From assembly GCA_017542245.1 (NCBI GenBank), contig JAFXXN010000037.1, forward strand, positions 24,377 through 88,376: DNA of 64,000 nt, read 5' to 3'. Below are positions 27,087 through 36,221 of the stretch, one piece after another. Origin of the DNA: Lachnospiraceae bacterium. GTDB taxonomy: Bacteria > Bacillota > Clostridia > Lachnospirales > Lachnospiraceae. A program made the translations under genes and the position numbers. The stretch's first letter is position 1; the number at the start of each line of letters is the position of its first letter. The notes beneath the pieces are model-generated. The model was given only the letters and a program-made list of their open reading frames with translations, did no database searches and was not told where the DNA came from.

Positions 27087-28412
27087 ATGAAAGAGAAAGT
27101 TATTCAGTTTGGAGAAGGCGGATTTTTAAGAAGTTTCGTAGATGTATTCATTCATAAAATGAATGAGCAGGGGCTGTTCGGTGGAAAAGTTGTGGTGGTA
27201 CAGCCTATTGCTAAGGGGCTGATACCTGTGATAAATGAACAGAAGGGTGTATATCATCAGTTTTTGCGTGGCGTGGATAACGGAAAGGTAGTTGATGAAT
27301 GTATTAAAGTTACATCCATCTCAAGAGGCGTTGACCCTTATACCGATTATGCGGAATATCTGAAGCTTGCCCATAATCCTGATATGAGAGTAATTATTTC
27401 AAACACGACGGAAGCAGGTATTGAATATCTTGGAACCGAGTCAATTAATGATGCTCCGCCAAAATCTTTCCCGGCTAAACTGACCGCACTTTTGTATGAG
27501 AGATTTAAAGAGGGGCTTCCGGGATTTATAATTCTTTCCTGTGAACTTATAGATAATAACGGTAAAGAACTATTGAATTGCGTATTAAAGTATGCCGAAC
27601 TTTGGAAACTTCCGGATGAATTTATCTCATGGGTTAAGGAAGAAAATGACTTTTGCAATACATTGGTGGACAGAATATGTACCGGATATCCGAAAGATGA
27701 GGTCGAAACTTTGACAAAACGTCTCGGAGAAGAAGATAAGCTGATGAATACGGCTGAGATTTTTCATCTTTGGGTAATCGAGGGTAACCATGAGGATGAA
27801 TTCCCCCTTCAGAAAGCGGGTATAAACGTAATCTGGACTCAGGATGTAAAGCCTTATAAGAAGAGAAAGGTAAGGATTCTTAACGGCGGACATACATCCA
27901 TGGTGCTTGCAGCACGTCTTTATGGTTTGTCGACTGTGAAGGAATGTCTTGATGATGAACTTATCAATAAGTATCTGAACAAAGTTATCTTTGATGAGAT
28001 AATTCCCACATTGGGTAACGAAAAAGAAGACATACCTTTTGGAAAGGCCGTACTTGAAAGATTTTCAAATCCTTTCGTAAAACATCAGTTGCTGAGTATT
28101 GCGCTTAATTCGGTCAGCAAGTTTAAGGCAAGAGTTCTTCCGACAATAATTGAATATAATGAACAAAGGGGCTGCCTTCCAAAATGTCTCACGTTCTCAC
28201 TGGCAGCACTTATAGCTTTTTACAGAACGGATGAAACTAACGATAATGAAGAAATCATGGCATTCATGAAAACGGCAAGCGTTGCTGATATTTTAAAGAA
28301 AGAAGAGTACTGGGGCAGGGATCTTTCGTTTATGGAAAAAGAAGTTGAAGGTTATTATGAATCCATAATGAAGGACGGAGTCGGAAAGACAATAGAAGGA
28401 TTGTTATCCTAA
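27087..28412 (+). CDS. uxaB: Tagaturonate reductase (altronate oxidoreductase)
   Basis: 441 residues from the ATG at 27087; a GTG at 27060 would add nine. The polyol/mannitol dehydrogenase fold is seen in the N-terminus KVIQFGEGGFLRSFVDVFIH, TSISRGVDPY, and ISNTTEAGI, with the catalytic Lys/Asn/His region KKRKVRILNGGHTSM. UxaB reduces D-tagaturonate to D-altronate with NADH. No uronate isomerase (uxaC) is present in this operon, so the tagaturonate is likely made by the preceding dehydrogenase rather than from galacturonate. The dehydratase for the product follows 31 bases downstream. Confidence 0.9.
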   Translation: MKEKVIQFGEGGFLRSFVDVFIHKMNEQGLFGGKVVVVQPIAKGLIPVINEQKGVYHQFLRGVDNGKVVDECIKVTSISRGVDPYTDYAEYLKLAHNPDMRVIISNTTEAGIEYLGTESINDAPPKSFPAKLTALLYERFKEGLPGFIILSCELIDNNGKELLNCVLKYAELWKLPDEFISWVKEENDFCNTLVDRICTGYPKDEVETLTKRLGEEDKLMNTAEIFHLWVIEGNHEDEFPLQKAGINVIWTQDVKPYKKRKVRILNGGHTSMVLAARLYGLSTVKECLDDELINKYLNKVIFDEIIPTLGNEKEDIPFGKAVLERFSNPFVKHQLLSIALNSVSKFKARVLPTIIEYNEQRGCLPKCLTFSLAALIAFYRTDETNDNEEIMAFMKTASVADILKKEEYWGRDLSFMEKEVEGYYESIMKDGVGKTIEGLLS

Positions 28413-28443
28413 AAGAATCAGTTTATATTATCCGGAGTTATTT

Positions 28444-29826
28444 ATGGGCATTAAAATAATTAAAATTCATCCTGACGACAATGTGGGTGTAAATGTTGAA
28501 ACAGGACATAAAACAGCGCTTAGAGATATTGCGGAAGGTGAGGATATAATAAAATACGGCTTTCCGATAGGACATGCTACGAAAAATATTTCCGAAGGTG
28601 AACATGTTCATACACAAAATTTAAAAACAAATTTAAAAGAAAAGCTGGACTATGTATACAGTCATAAGGTTTTTGAAACGGAAAAGCCTATGGGCAGGAC
28701 CATCCGGGCATATTTACGTCCGGATGGGAACATAGGCATAAGAAATGATATATGGATCATTAATACGGTTGGTTGTGTCAACAAGGTGGCTGAAGCTATA
28801 AGTAAAAGAACAGGGGCACTTTTTTTCCCGCATCCTTATGGATGTTCGCAGTTGGGCGATGACCATCAGCTTACTCAAAAGATACTGAAAGGATTGATTA
28901 AACATCCGAATGCAGGTGGCGTTTTAGTTCTGGGACTTGGGTGCGAAAACAATAACATCGGAGTATTTAAGGATATACTGGGACCTGTAGATGAAAGAAG
29001 AGTAAGATTTTTAAATGCTCAGGATACGCAGGATGAGATTGAAGAAGGGGTCAGGATTGTTGAAGAATTAAAAGAAATCGCGTCGCAAGATACAAGGCAG
29101 AACGTATCTGTTTCAAAGCTAAAGGTCGGACTAAAGTGTGGAGGATCCGACGGATTTTCCGGTCTGACCGCAAATCCTCTTATAGGACAGTTTTCAGATT
29201 ACCTGATAGCTGAGGGTGGAAGCACTGTACTTACAGAGGTACCCGAAATGTTTGGTGCTGAAACAATTCTGATGGACAGATGTATTGATGAACATGTGTT
29301 TAATAAAACAGTTACCCTGATAAATGACTTTAAGGATTACTTTACAAGACATGGGCAGACCATATATGAAAATCCATCACCCGGAAATAAAGCTGGTGGG
29401 ATAACCACTTTAGAAGAAAAATCACTCGGGTGCACCCAGAAGGGCGGAAGAGCTCAGGTTACGGACGTGCTTACATATGGGGATACAGTAAAAGTTCCGG
29501 GTCTCAACTTATTAAACGGTCCCGGAAATGACATGGTGGCCGTAACTAATCTGACGGCAGCAGGATGTCATCTCATCCTTTTTTCGACCGGAAGAGGAAC
29601 ACCTCTCGGAGCTCCTGTGCCCACTATAAAGGTAGGGACAAATAATTCAATATCCGACAGAAAACCTAACTGGATAGACTTTAATGCCGGGCCGCTGCTC
29701 GACGGTACAGACCTTAAGGAAAAGTTTATTGACTATGTTTTAACAGTGACAGAAGGAACCGAAACCAACAATGAGAAAAACGGATATCGTGAAATTGCAA
29801 TATTTAAGGATGGAGTAACATTATGA
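28444..29826 (+). CDS. uxaA: Altronate dehydratase
   Basis: 460 residues. The N-terminal SAF domain (IKIHPDDNVGVNVE to GEHVHTQNL, residues 1-60) precedes the large UxaA C-terminal domain with RPDGNIGIRNDIWII, PHPYGCSQLGDDH, GLKCGGSDGFSG and FSTGRGTPLGAPVPTIK. It turns D-altronate into 2-keto-3-deoxy-D-gluconate; the conserved Cys residues fit an iron-dependent dehydratase. It overlaps the lactonase gene by an ATGA junction. Some members of this family act on other sugar acids, such as galactarate, but the adjoining uxaB supports altronate. Confidence 0.92.
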   Translation: MGIKIIKIHPDDNVGVNVETGHKTALRDIAEGEDIIKYGFPIGHATKNISEGEHVHTQNLKTNLKEKLDYVYSHKVFETEKPMGRTIRAYLRPDGNIGIRNDIWIINTVGCVNKVAEAISKRTGALFFPHPYGCSQLGDDHQLTQKILKGLIKHPNAGGVLVLGLGCENNNIGVFKDILGPVDERRVRFLNAQDTQDEIEEGVRIVEELKEIASQDTRQNVSVSKLKVGLKCGGSDGFSGLTANPLIGQFSDYLIAEGGSTVLTEVPEMFGAETILMDRCIDEHVFNKTVTLINDFKDYFTRHGQTIYENPSPGNKAGGITTLEEKSLGCTQKGGRAQVTDVLTYGDTVKVPGLNLLNGPGNDMVAVTNLTAAGCHLILFSTGRGTPLGAPVPTIKVGTNNSISDRKPNWIDFNAGPLLDGTDLKEKFIDYVLTVTEGTETNNEKNGYREIAIFKDGVTL

Positions 29827-30740
29827 GCCAATATATCATAATTGATGCCCATGTACATCTCTGGGAAAAACAGGAAGGATGTGTAAACGGAGAAAGCATT
29901 TACGGCATAGGTAACGGAAAGAGTAACTTCTGCGGTGAGACGAGACAGATGATGCCGCCATATTTGGAGGATAATAAGAATACTGCTGAACGGCTGATTG
30001 CCAATATGGATTATGCGGGGGTAAATGCATGCGCTGTTACACAGGAGTACATTGACGGAAATCAAAACGAATATCTTCTTAAGGTTAAAGAAAAGTATCC
30101 GGACAGATTCAGGATAACTGCATTATTTGAGGATGAAGGATATCGTGGAAAAGGATTCAGTCCGAATGGGTTGGGAGATATAGATTTAAAAGATTTTGAT
30201 GGTATAAAAATATGTGCGGGCCGTTTAAAAAATTCTGATCTAACTGCCATAACAGATGTTTTTAAAAAGGCGCAGACGGCAGGAAAATACATATCTATTG
30301 ATCTGGCAGATGGGGATGAACAAACTGAAAGTCTCCAAAAAGTAATAGATGAATGTCCGGATCTAAAAATTGCAATAGGCCATTTTGGTATGGTAACTAC
30401 GAAAGGCTGGCAGAAGCAGATAGAACTTGCAAAAAACAAGAATGTTTTCATAGAAAGCGGAGGACTTACATGGCTTTTTCATAAGGAATTCTATCCGTAT
30501 CCATCCGCTATTGATGCAATTTTAGAGGCGAGAGATATCTGCGGAATGGAAAAGCTTATGTGGGGAAGTGACTATCCACGTACTATGACGGATATAACGT
30601 ATAAGTCGGCGATACGTTTTATACTGGAAACGCCTAAAATGACAGATGAAGAAAAGGCAGCTTTTTTAGGAAAAAATGCAGAGAAATTCTATGGATTTAA
30701 GAATCTTGTTCCGCTTCCTGAAATTGATAATATGCTATAA
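29823..30740 (+). CDS. Amidohydrolase-family sugar lactonase
   Basis: 305 residues, a TIM-barrel amidohydrolase of the COG3618-like group. The metal site begins IIDAHVHLW (HxH, His10 and His12) and ends with MWGSDYPR, whose Asp is the catalytic base. Related enzymes hydrolyse L-rhamnono-, L-fucono- and L-galactono-1,5-lactones. Here it should open the lactone made by the first dehydrogenase. It overlaps uxaA by four bases, so it belongs firmly to the operon. No signal peptide. Family firm; lactone choice inferred from context. Confidence 0.85.
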   Translation: MSQYIIIDAHVHLWEKQEGCVNGESIYGIGNGKSNFCGETRQMMPPYLEDNKNTAERLIANMDYAGVNACAVTQEYIDGNQNEYLLKVKEKYPDRFRITALFEDEGYRGKGFSPNGLGDIDLKDFDGIKICAGRLKNSDLTAITDVFKKAQTAGKYISIDLADGDEQTESLQKVIDECPDLKIAIGHFGMVTTKGWQKQIELAKNKNVFIESGGLTWLFHKEFYPYPSAIDAILEARDICGMEKLMWGSDYPRTMTDITYKSAIRFILETPKMTDEEKAAFLGKNAEKFYGFKNLVPLPEIDNML

Positions 30741-30794
30741 TATATTATAATTTTTAAGATGATTGAAAATACTTGTTAAAAACTGGGGGTAAAT

Positions 30795-31232
30795 ATGTTA
30801 AAAGGAATATCACCCATGCTTACACCGGAACTGTTAAAGGTGCTTTGTGAAATGGGACACAGTGATACTATAGTTATAGCGGACGGTAATTTCCCTGCTG
30901 AGACCATGGGGAAAAATTCGATTGTAATACGTATGGACGGACATGGAGTTCCGGAGATTTTAGAGGCAATCCTAAAAGTTTTTCCATTGGATCAGTATAT
31001 TGAAAAACCGGTAAGTCTTATGGAAAGAGTACCGGGAGATAATGCAGATGTATCTATCTGGAAAAAATACGATGAAATAGTTTCAAAAGAAGAGGCAAGA
31101 GGTGTAAAAGTTATCCAAAAACTGGAACGTTTTGCTTTTTATGAGGAAGCAAAGAAAGCATATGCGATAATTGCGACATCTGAAACCAGCCAGTATGCAA
31201 ATGTTATCCTGCAGAAGGGTTGTGTGTTATAA
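30795..31232 (+). CDS. fucU: L-fucose/L-galactose mutarotase (FucU/RbsD family)
   Basis: 145 residues. The family motif is GHSDTIVIADGNFPAE with His22 and Asp30, and the C-terminal ATSETSQYANVILQKGCVL carries the Tyr/Asn residues of the active site. FucU interconverts anomers of L-fucose and accepts other sugars of the same shape, L-galactose among them. A mutarotase is useful where a dehydrogenase uses only one anomer, which fits the operon. Own ribosome site (GGGGGT). It is the last gene before repeat copy 2 and a terminator. Confidence 0.9.
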   Translation: MLKGISPMLTPELLKVLCEMGHSDTIVIADGNFPAETMGKNSIVIRMDGHGVPEILEAILKVFPLDQYIEKPVSLMERVPGDNADVSIWKKYDEIVSKEEARGVKVIQKLERFAFYEEAKKAYAIIATSETSQYANVILQKGCVL

Positions 31233-31241
31233 CAAAAAGAA

Positions 31242-31302
31242 GATGCGGAGCATCGTTTTGCTACCGAGGAAACGCAGAAGACGTTTTCGAGGTGACATTG
31301 AC
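31242..31302 (+). repeat. Structured dispersed repeat, copy 2
   Basis: 61 bases, the partner of 20178-20239. It keeps hairpin GATGC-GGA-GCATC, linker GTTTTGCTAC, hairpin GGAAACG/CGTTTTC with a different loop (CAGAAGA), and the end box GTGACATTGAC. Here it lies after the last gene of an operon rather than before a first gene, which argues for a dispersed repeat family over a classic riboswitch. Confidence 0.75.
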
Positions 31303-31323
31303 CAAATTGACTCAAATTAAAAA

Positions 31324-31353
31324 AACGATGACAGGCGAAAACCTGTCATCGTT
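31324..31353. terminator. Two-way terminator between fucU and the lasso exporter
   Basis: A perfect 12-bp stem, AACGATGACAGG (31324-31335) with CCTGTCATCGTT (31342-31353), flanked by A and T runs. The stop codon of the minus-strand exporter gene (31346-31348) lies inside the stem. Confidence 0.85.
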
Positions 31354-33007
31354 CTATTATAATCTTTTTGTTTTCAATTTTCAGTTCAGCCGTACAATAT
31401 TTTAAAATGCTCTTTCGATGTGTAATGATGAGGCAGGACGGTCTGGGATTAAGCTGTTCTAATCCTTTGATTACCTTTTGTTCTGTTGCTTCATCAAGTG
31501 CGGAAGTCGCTTCATCAAAGATCAGCATGGGAGATTTTCTCACAAATGCACGGGCTATGGCTATACGCTGAGCCTGACCTTCTGACAATCCGAGCCCTTT
31601 TTCTCCTATTACGGTATTCATACCATCAGGAAGATTACTTATGAAATCATAAGCGGAAGCAAGCTTCAGTGCTTCTTCAAGTTCAGCATCTGTTGCGTCA
31701 TGACGGCCGGAAAGAAGATTGTCTTTTATTGTTCCGCTGAATAAAGTGTTTCCCTGGGGAACATACGCTACATACTTTCGTATACCTGCATCGGCTTTCT
31801 GCTCTTCATTTTTCTGATTGAAAAAGGTGATGGTTCCTTCATCAGGCTTTACAAAAGACATGATCAGGCGAATGAGAGTAGTTTTTCCGATACCGGATTC
31901 TCCGATAACGGCTGTTGATTCTCCGGGAGAAATAGAAAATGATACTTTATCAAGTACCTTTTCCTGATCATTGTATCCAAAGGAAAGGTTAGATGCTTTA
32001 ACTCCAAGTGTAGTCGTATCTATGGTTACTTCTGTTTTTTCTTCAGGAGGTATTTCAGAGAGTTCCATAATTCTTTCTGCAGAAGTAAAAAGGGCTACGA
32101 CGGTTGGAATCTGGTGAGCAAGGTTTATTATAGGAGTCTGTACTCTGTTTACCAGAGTAAGGAAAACTGACATTGTTCCGTAGGTGATCAAGGATTTTGA
32201 TATCTGAATAGCACCGTAAGTAAATGCAGACAGATAACCTATCTGGAAAGCGAGACCTATGGATGTTGTGCCGAGCAGGCTTGCTTTAGTCCTTCTGAAC
32301 ACCCATTTAAATCTTTCCGATCTCAGCTCGGAAAGACGTGCTGTTGAATAATCTTCGTTAGCAAATGATTTTATGATAAGCAGATTGGCAATACTTTCCT
32401 GGAGAAAAGATCTGTAGGCCGATTCTGATTCCTGTACTTTCTTCTGAAGGGTTTTAAGCCTTCTGGCAAACAGCCATGATACTACGACAGATACAGGTGC
32501 CACGATTAAAGCGAGAAGAGCCAGAAAATGCGAATAAAAGAAAAGAGTAAAAAAAACAAGTACCAGCTCTATGAAAAGCTGTATGATCCCGGGAATTGTA
32601 TTTATTACACCGTCAGCAATATGACCGGCGTCGGTTGAAAGCCTTGTTACGATATCTCCGGAATGATACTTGGAAACAGTATGCCAGGAAGCCCGTATAA
32701 TTTTATCATAGACATTTTTCCGGATACCGAAGGAGATTTTCTCATTTAACAGCGTAGAAAGAAGTGAAGCTATCGCAGTGATAATCTGTATTCCGAGCAT
32801 AACGATTATATATAATATTATAATACCTGTAAGGCTCAGACCTTCAGCTGCACCATCGATAATATCCTTGGAAAGTATAACGGTATATAATGATGCGCCC
32901 GATATGCCCAGACTGAGAGCCAGCATAAGGACGATCTTTATTCGATGACCTTTAGCATATCCCAATATCCATTTAATACAATTCAGATACTTTTTAATTC
33001 TATCCAT
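31346..33007 (-). CDS. ABC exporter of the lasso-peptide cluster
   Basis: 553 residues, a half-transporter with six predicted membrane spans (residues 1-300) fused to an ATPase. Walker A is GESGIGKTT, the signature LSEGQAQRIAIARA, Walker B LIFDEATSALDE, and the H-loop ITHRK. There is no N-terminal C39 peptidase domain, so it exports an already cleaved peptide and would give self-protection. It starts directly after the PqqD-type gene stop (no gap), the last gene of the minus-strand operon. In lasso clusters this position is the D (exporter) gene. Confidence 0.92.
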   Translation of the reverse strand: MDRIKKYLNCIKWILGYAKGHRIKIVLMLALSLGISGASLYTVILSKDIIDGAAEGLSLTGIIILYIIVMLGIQIITAIASLLSTLLNEKISFGIRKNVYDKIIRASWHTVSKYHSGDIVTRLSTDAGHIADGVINTIPGIIQLFIELVLVFFTLFFYSHFLALLALIVAPVSVVVSWLFARRLKTLQKKVQESESAYRSFLQESIANLLIIKSFANEDYSTARLSELRSERFKWVFRRTKASLLGTTSIGLAFQIGYLSAFTYGAIQISKSLITYGTMSVFLTLVNRVQTPIINLAHQIPTVVALFTSAERIMELSEIPPEEKTEVTIDTTTLGVKASNLSFGYNDQEKVLDKVSFSISPGESTAVIGESGIGKTTLIRLIMSFVKPDEGTITFFNQKNEEQKADAGIRKYVAYVPQGNTLFSGTIKDNLLSGRHDATDAELEEALKLASAYDFISNLPDGMNTVIGEKGLGLSEGQAQRIAIARAFVRKSPMLIFDEATSALDEATEQKVIKGLEQLNPRPSCLIITHRKSILKYCTAELKIENKKIIIER

Positions 33008-33271
33008 TTAGATGAAGTCCGCCTTTTCCAACTTTTCAAGAAATTCCATAACGGATTTTTCACATTCCTGAGGAGATACTTCGTATTCTTTGAGAAGCCT
33101 GTTTATTATTTCTTCAACAGAAATCTCATCCTTTAACATATCCCAGATAACGTTGCCGACTCCTTTAATAATATAGTAATTTCCTGTATTAAAATCTATC
33201 ATGGCTTTTTCGCCGTTCAGTACGGTTACATCAATATCTCTTTTGAATTTCACAATTCTTTTTTTATCCAT
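33008..33271 (-). CDS. PqqD-like RiPP recognition element (lasso B1)
   Basis: 87 residues, a stand-alone RRE. The three-strand plus helices pattern is VKFKRDIDVTVLNGEKAMIDF, then YYIIKGVGNVIWDMLKDEISVEEIINRLLKEY. It should grip the leader of the precursor peptide and present it to the protease and the cyclase. It overlaps the cyclase gene by 22 bases, indicating coupled translation. Small size is normal for the family. Confidence 0.88.
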   Translation of the reverse strand: MDKKRIVKFKRDIDVTVLNGEKAMIDFNTGNYYIIKGVGNVIWDMLKDEISVEEIINRLLKEYEVSPQECEKSVMEFLEKLEKADFI

Positions 33272-35235
33272 TTGTCTACCCCGATAAATTGTTTATAGTT
33301 TTCAAGGAAACAACCGAGTGCAGAAGCTACAGAACCTTCAGCGACAAGCTGTTTGTCTAAATTATATTCTTTTTCCGTCAATTCTTCAATAAGAAAATCA
33401 ATTTTTTTTCGGTCGAGGTATTTATCCAGCTCGTGTGATTTGAGATAACGGAAAAGAGTGCCTTTGGTGTCATCCCAATAGGTATTTGCTCTGAACAGAT
33501 AATCGGATGCCTGGTTTCCGCGGCGGATCAGATTATTTAATATATCATCGCTGACAATACCTTTCAGGTAATCTCTTACAGCTCTTCTTTCTTTACCGTT
33601 TCTGACAAAGCAATCTATAGGAAGCGCCATACAGAGTTCGAGGACATCTTTTGACATTGTCGGATCAAGATAAATGGCACCGGTGAATAAACTCTGACAG
33701 GTTTCGAAATAGCATGTATGCTGTGTTACCAGAGGATGAAAAATATATCCTTTCCATTGCTTAAAGGAATCAATCGCGTTACAGCCTAAAGAATTACTGT
33801 GCTTACGCTCCTGCTTTTTCAAATTATGCTTTTTTATAAGATCTTTTCTTACGTAACTGGAAAAGCTTTTTCGGCACATCTTGTTTATTCTTACTTTAAA
33901 ATAATACTGTAAAAGTCTGGGTCTGTTGACATGATACAAACGGCAGAAAGCAGCTGCTTCCTTTAATGAACTAATAAAATGAAAGCCATGATTTTTCTGG
34001 TAAATATATGTGGTTATATTCCCGTACGATATGGTCGCATTTCCTGCTTCGCCGGTAAATACGATTGAAATACCGTCTTTTTTTACTTCTTCGTCCATTG
34101 AATAAATATAAGGTGCGTTTAAGACAGGTTTTACAGGCTGTGCAAAACGACGCATATACTTTTCGGGTTCACTGAAGGATGTCAGATCTTTGGTTGTGAT
34201 GAAACGACACTCGATATTAGGATGTCTTTTTTTATTTTTTAAGACATCTATAGCTTCGTTTTCAACCTCCAGACCTGACGTATCACACTTATATTCGGGA
34301 CACGGAATCTGAGTATAACTGTATAAGGACTGACCTGATTTGGCGAGTTCTTCAGCAGCTACAGATGCAACAGAGGACGAATCCAGTCCGCCGCTTAAAA
34401 AAACTCCGTGTTTGTTTCTGGCTCTCAGCATTTTTTTACAAGATTTAATGAATGTTTCGCGGAATAATTTTCCGTATTCTTCATCGGAAGACAGTTTAAG
34501 AGGTTTTACGGATTTGAGAGGATTCCAGTATTCTATGTTTTTTAACGAAAACTCAGGATGTTCCAAGTCTGTTTTATTTGGATCGATCTGTACATAATGT
34601 CCCGGTTCAACACGAAAAACGTTTTTATATACTGTACGTCCGTTAATCTTCTCTGTATCGGGAGTTAAATCCATATATGCTGAACATATCCATTCTTCAT
34701 CAAGTTGAGGTTCTTTTAAAAGTGCGGATATTACATGAAGCGTAGAGGAATAATACAGCTTTCGATTTACAACCGTATAAGCCAGGTGGCGGCCGGAGAT
34801 ATGATCGGTAATAAGATATACACAACCTGTATTTTTGTCGGATATTACTATGGAATATGCGCCTTCCAGCATATAAACAAAAGAAATACCGTAATTGGTA
34901 TATGTTAAGAATGCAAGCTCTGCGTCACCTTTTTGTGAAAGGACTGAGCCGGAGAAATTTTTTTCTTTAACCAGTCTGTCTATCAGTTCCTGCCTGTTAT
35001 ACAGGAAAATGTCTGCATTAAAGATAATGTTTCTGTTATCAGTTGTTATCGGAGATATATCGTTTACTGCTTCAGGTGTAAAATACTGGTGAGAACATGA
35101 GAAAAAAAGCCCGGGGTCACTAAAGGAATCTGTTCTGTCGGTAACGAAGGCAGAGGATACCTGATTGATAATATTTATTTCATCTGTAGATATTTCATTA
35201 TGATCGAAATCAATTATTCCTGCTATTGCTGCCAT
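33250..35235 (-). CDS. Asparagine-synthetase-like lasso cyclase
   Basis: 661 residues. The N-terminal 200 residues keep the glutamine-amidotransferase fold, but it opens MAAIAGIIDF: the catalytic Cys2 is replaced by Ala, so no glutaminase activity. Residues 281-287 are SGGLDSS, the ATP-pyrophosphatase loop that adenylates a carboxylate. In lasso pathways this enzyme activates an Asp/Glu side chain and closes the ring onto the new N-terminus. Its start overlaps the HPr-kinase-like gene stop by one base. The RRE, kinase, exporter and B2 protease around it make the lasso role much more likely than asparagine synthesis. Confidence 0.88.
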   Translation of the reverse strand: MAAIAGIIDFDHNEISTDEINIINQVSSAFVTDRTDSFSDPGLFFSCSHQYFTPEAVNDISPITTDNRNIIFNADIFLYNRQELIDRLVKEKNFSGSVLSQKGDAELAFLTYTNYGISFVYMLEGAYSIVISDKNTGCVYLITDHISGRHLAYTVVNRKLYYSSTLHVISALLKEPQLDEEWICSAYMDLTPDTEKINGRTVYKNVFRVEPGHYVQIDPNKTDLEHPEFSLKNIEYWNPLKSVKPLKLSSDEEYGKLFRETFIKSCKKMLRARNKHGVFLSGGLDSSSVASVAAEELAKSGQSLYSYTQIPCPEYKCDTSGLEVENEAIDVLKNKKRHPNIECRFITTKDLTSFSEPEKYMRRFAQPVKPVLNAPYIYSMDEEVKKDGISIVFTGEAGNATISYGNITTYIYQKNHGFHFISSLKEAAAFCRLYHVNRPRLLQYYFKVRINKMCRKSFSSYVRKDLIKKHNLKKQERKHSNSLGCNAIDSFKQWKGYIFHPLVTQHTCYFETCQSLFTGAIYLDPTMSKDVLELCMALPIDCFVRNGKERRAVRDYLKGIVSDDILNNLIRRGNQASDYLFRANTYWDDTKGTLFRYLKSHELDKYLDRKKIDFLIEELTEKEYNLDKQLVAEGSVASALGCFLENYKQFIGVDKWIKKEL

Positions 35236-36125
35236 TATTCCTCCAGATAATTTCTGATGATATTACAGATTTCAACTGCTGTTTGTTTACCGGACGGACG
35301 TTTTATACGGATCATTTCTATTTCTCCGGCGAGTTTCAGACATTCGTTTTTAATATATACGGGATATTCCGATGCCCGGAATAGGGATGCCATAAAGAGT
35401 GAATTTAACAGAACGGAAACCTTTTCAAAACCGGAAACTACGCCGTATTCAACGGAATCTGAATCGGTAATTTCCAATTTAAAAAATTTAGAAAGCTTTC
35501 TGGGATATGGATCAAAACTTTCTGTGTCTATAGATGCAAATTTGTCCTTTAATTCATCGATATAGACCAGGTTATTTCCGGTGCAGAATGAATCTGCGAT
35601 ATCCCTGCACATCTTTTGCAGAGGCAGCCCGGGATAGACCATAAAACCGTCTTTAACAGAAGTAAATGCAATATCATCCGAAAGAAGCTTATAACCGTTT
35701 TTGATGAGTGATATCGCAGTAGTTGATTTGCCGGCGCCGCTGTGACCGGAAATGAGAAAAGCACGATTACCGTGAGAGAGTGCTGAACAGTGAATTCCGA
35801 GACAGCCTCTCTGAAACATCAAAAAATTAATACACCATCCCAAAAGATATGCCGACAGTAGGTTGTTGGAAGTATCATTCTTTGGAGCAGCATATATACT
35901 GTTTCCGTTTTCAATCAGAAAACTGCCGGCATCGGTACTGAACCATATCCTGTTTTCGGAGAATGAGTAATTAGAGTTTGAGGATCCGGTTTCGGGTAAA
36001 AAATGATAGCTTGTTTTTATCGTTACATCCGAGTTTACAGGAGAATTATATAATAGTTTTTCTGATTCATATAACTGTATGTCAGATTCAAAATATAAGC
36101 CGTAAATGTAATAATGATACAACAT
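35235..36125 (-). CDS. HPr-kinase-like protein of the lasso cluster
   Basis: About 296 residues from the ATG at 36125; an earlier ATG at 36140 lies inside the AAAGGA ribosome site that serves the later one. The P-loop is GHSGAGKST with K133, followed by LLSDDIAF and YPGLP, the HprK/P-loop signature order. The N-terminal 100 residues are beta-rich and not recognisable. In paeninodin-type lasso clusters such a kinase phosphorylates the precursor, there on a C-terminal serine. The precursor here ends in ...GELK and has no terminal Ser, so its target would have to be another residue. First gene of the minus-strand operon. Confidence 0.85.
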   Translation of the reverse strand: MLYHYYIYGLYFESDIQLYESEKLLYNSPVNSDVTIKTSYHFLPETGSSNSNYSFSENRIWFSTDAGSFLIENGNSIYAAPKNDTSNNLLSAYLLGWCINFLMFQRGCLGIHCSALSHGNRAFLISGHSGAGKSTTAISLIKNGYKLLSDDIAFTSVKDGFMVYPGLPLQKMCRDIADSFCTGNNLVYIDELKDKFASIDTESFDPYPRKLSKFFKLEITDSDSVEYGVVSGFEKVSVLLNSLFMASLFRASEYPVYIKNECLKLAGEIEMIRIKRPSGKQTAVEICNIIRNYLEE

Positions 36126-36154
36126 AAAAAATCCTTTCATTTTTGATAGAAATG

Positions 36155-36183
36155 TTGCAGATATACATATAGTATGTTAGAAT
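36155..36183 (+). promoter_or_regulatory. Promoter of the precursor peptide gene
   Basis: TTGCAG at 36155-36160, 17-bp spacer, TAGAAT at 36178-36183, 39 bases before the precursor start. The minus-strand operon must start in the same 96-base gap, so regulation of the two may be linked. Confidence 0.6.
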
Positions 36184-36221
36184 GACTTCAGTTTTTAAAA
36201 AATATATTGGAGGTAATAATC

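Noticed and set aside
33250-35235. Asparagine synthetase for amino-acid supply
   Set aside because: Cys2 of the glutaminase site is lost and all neighbours are lasso-peptide genes.
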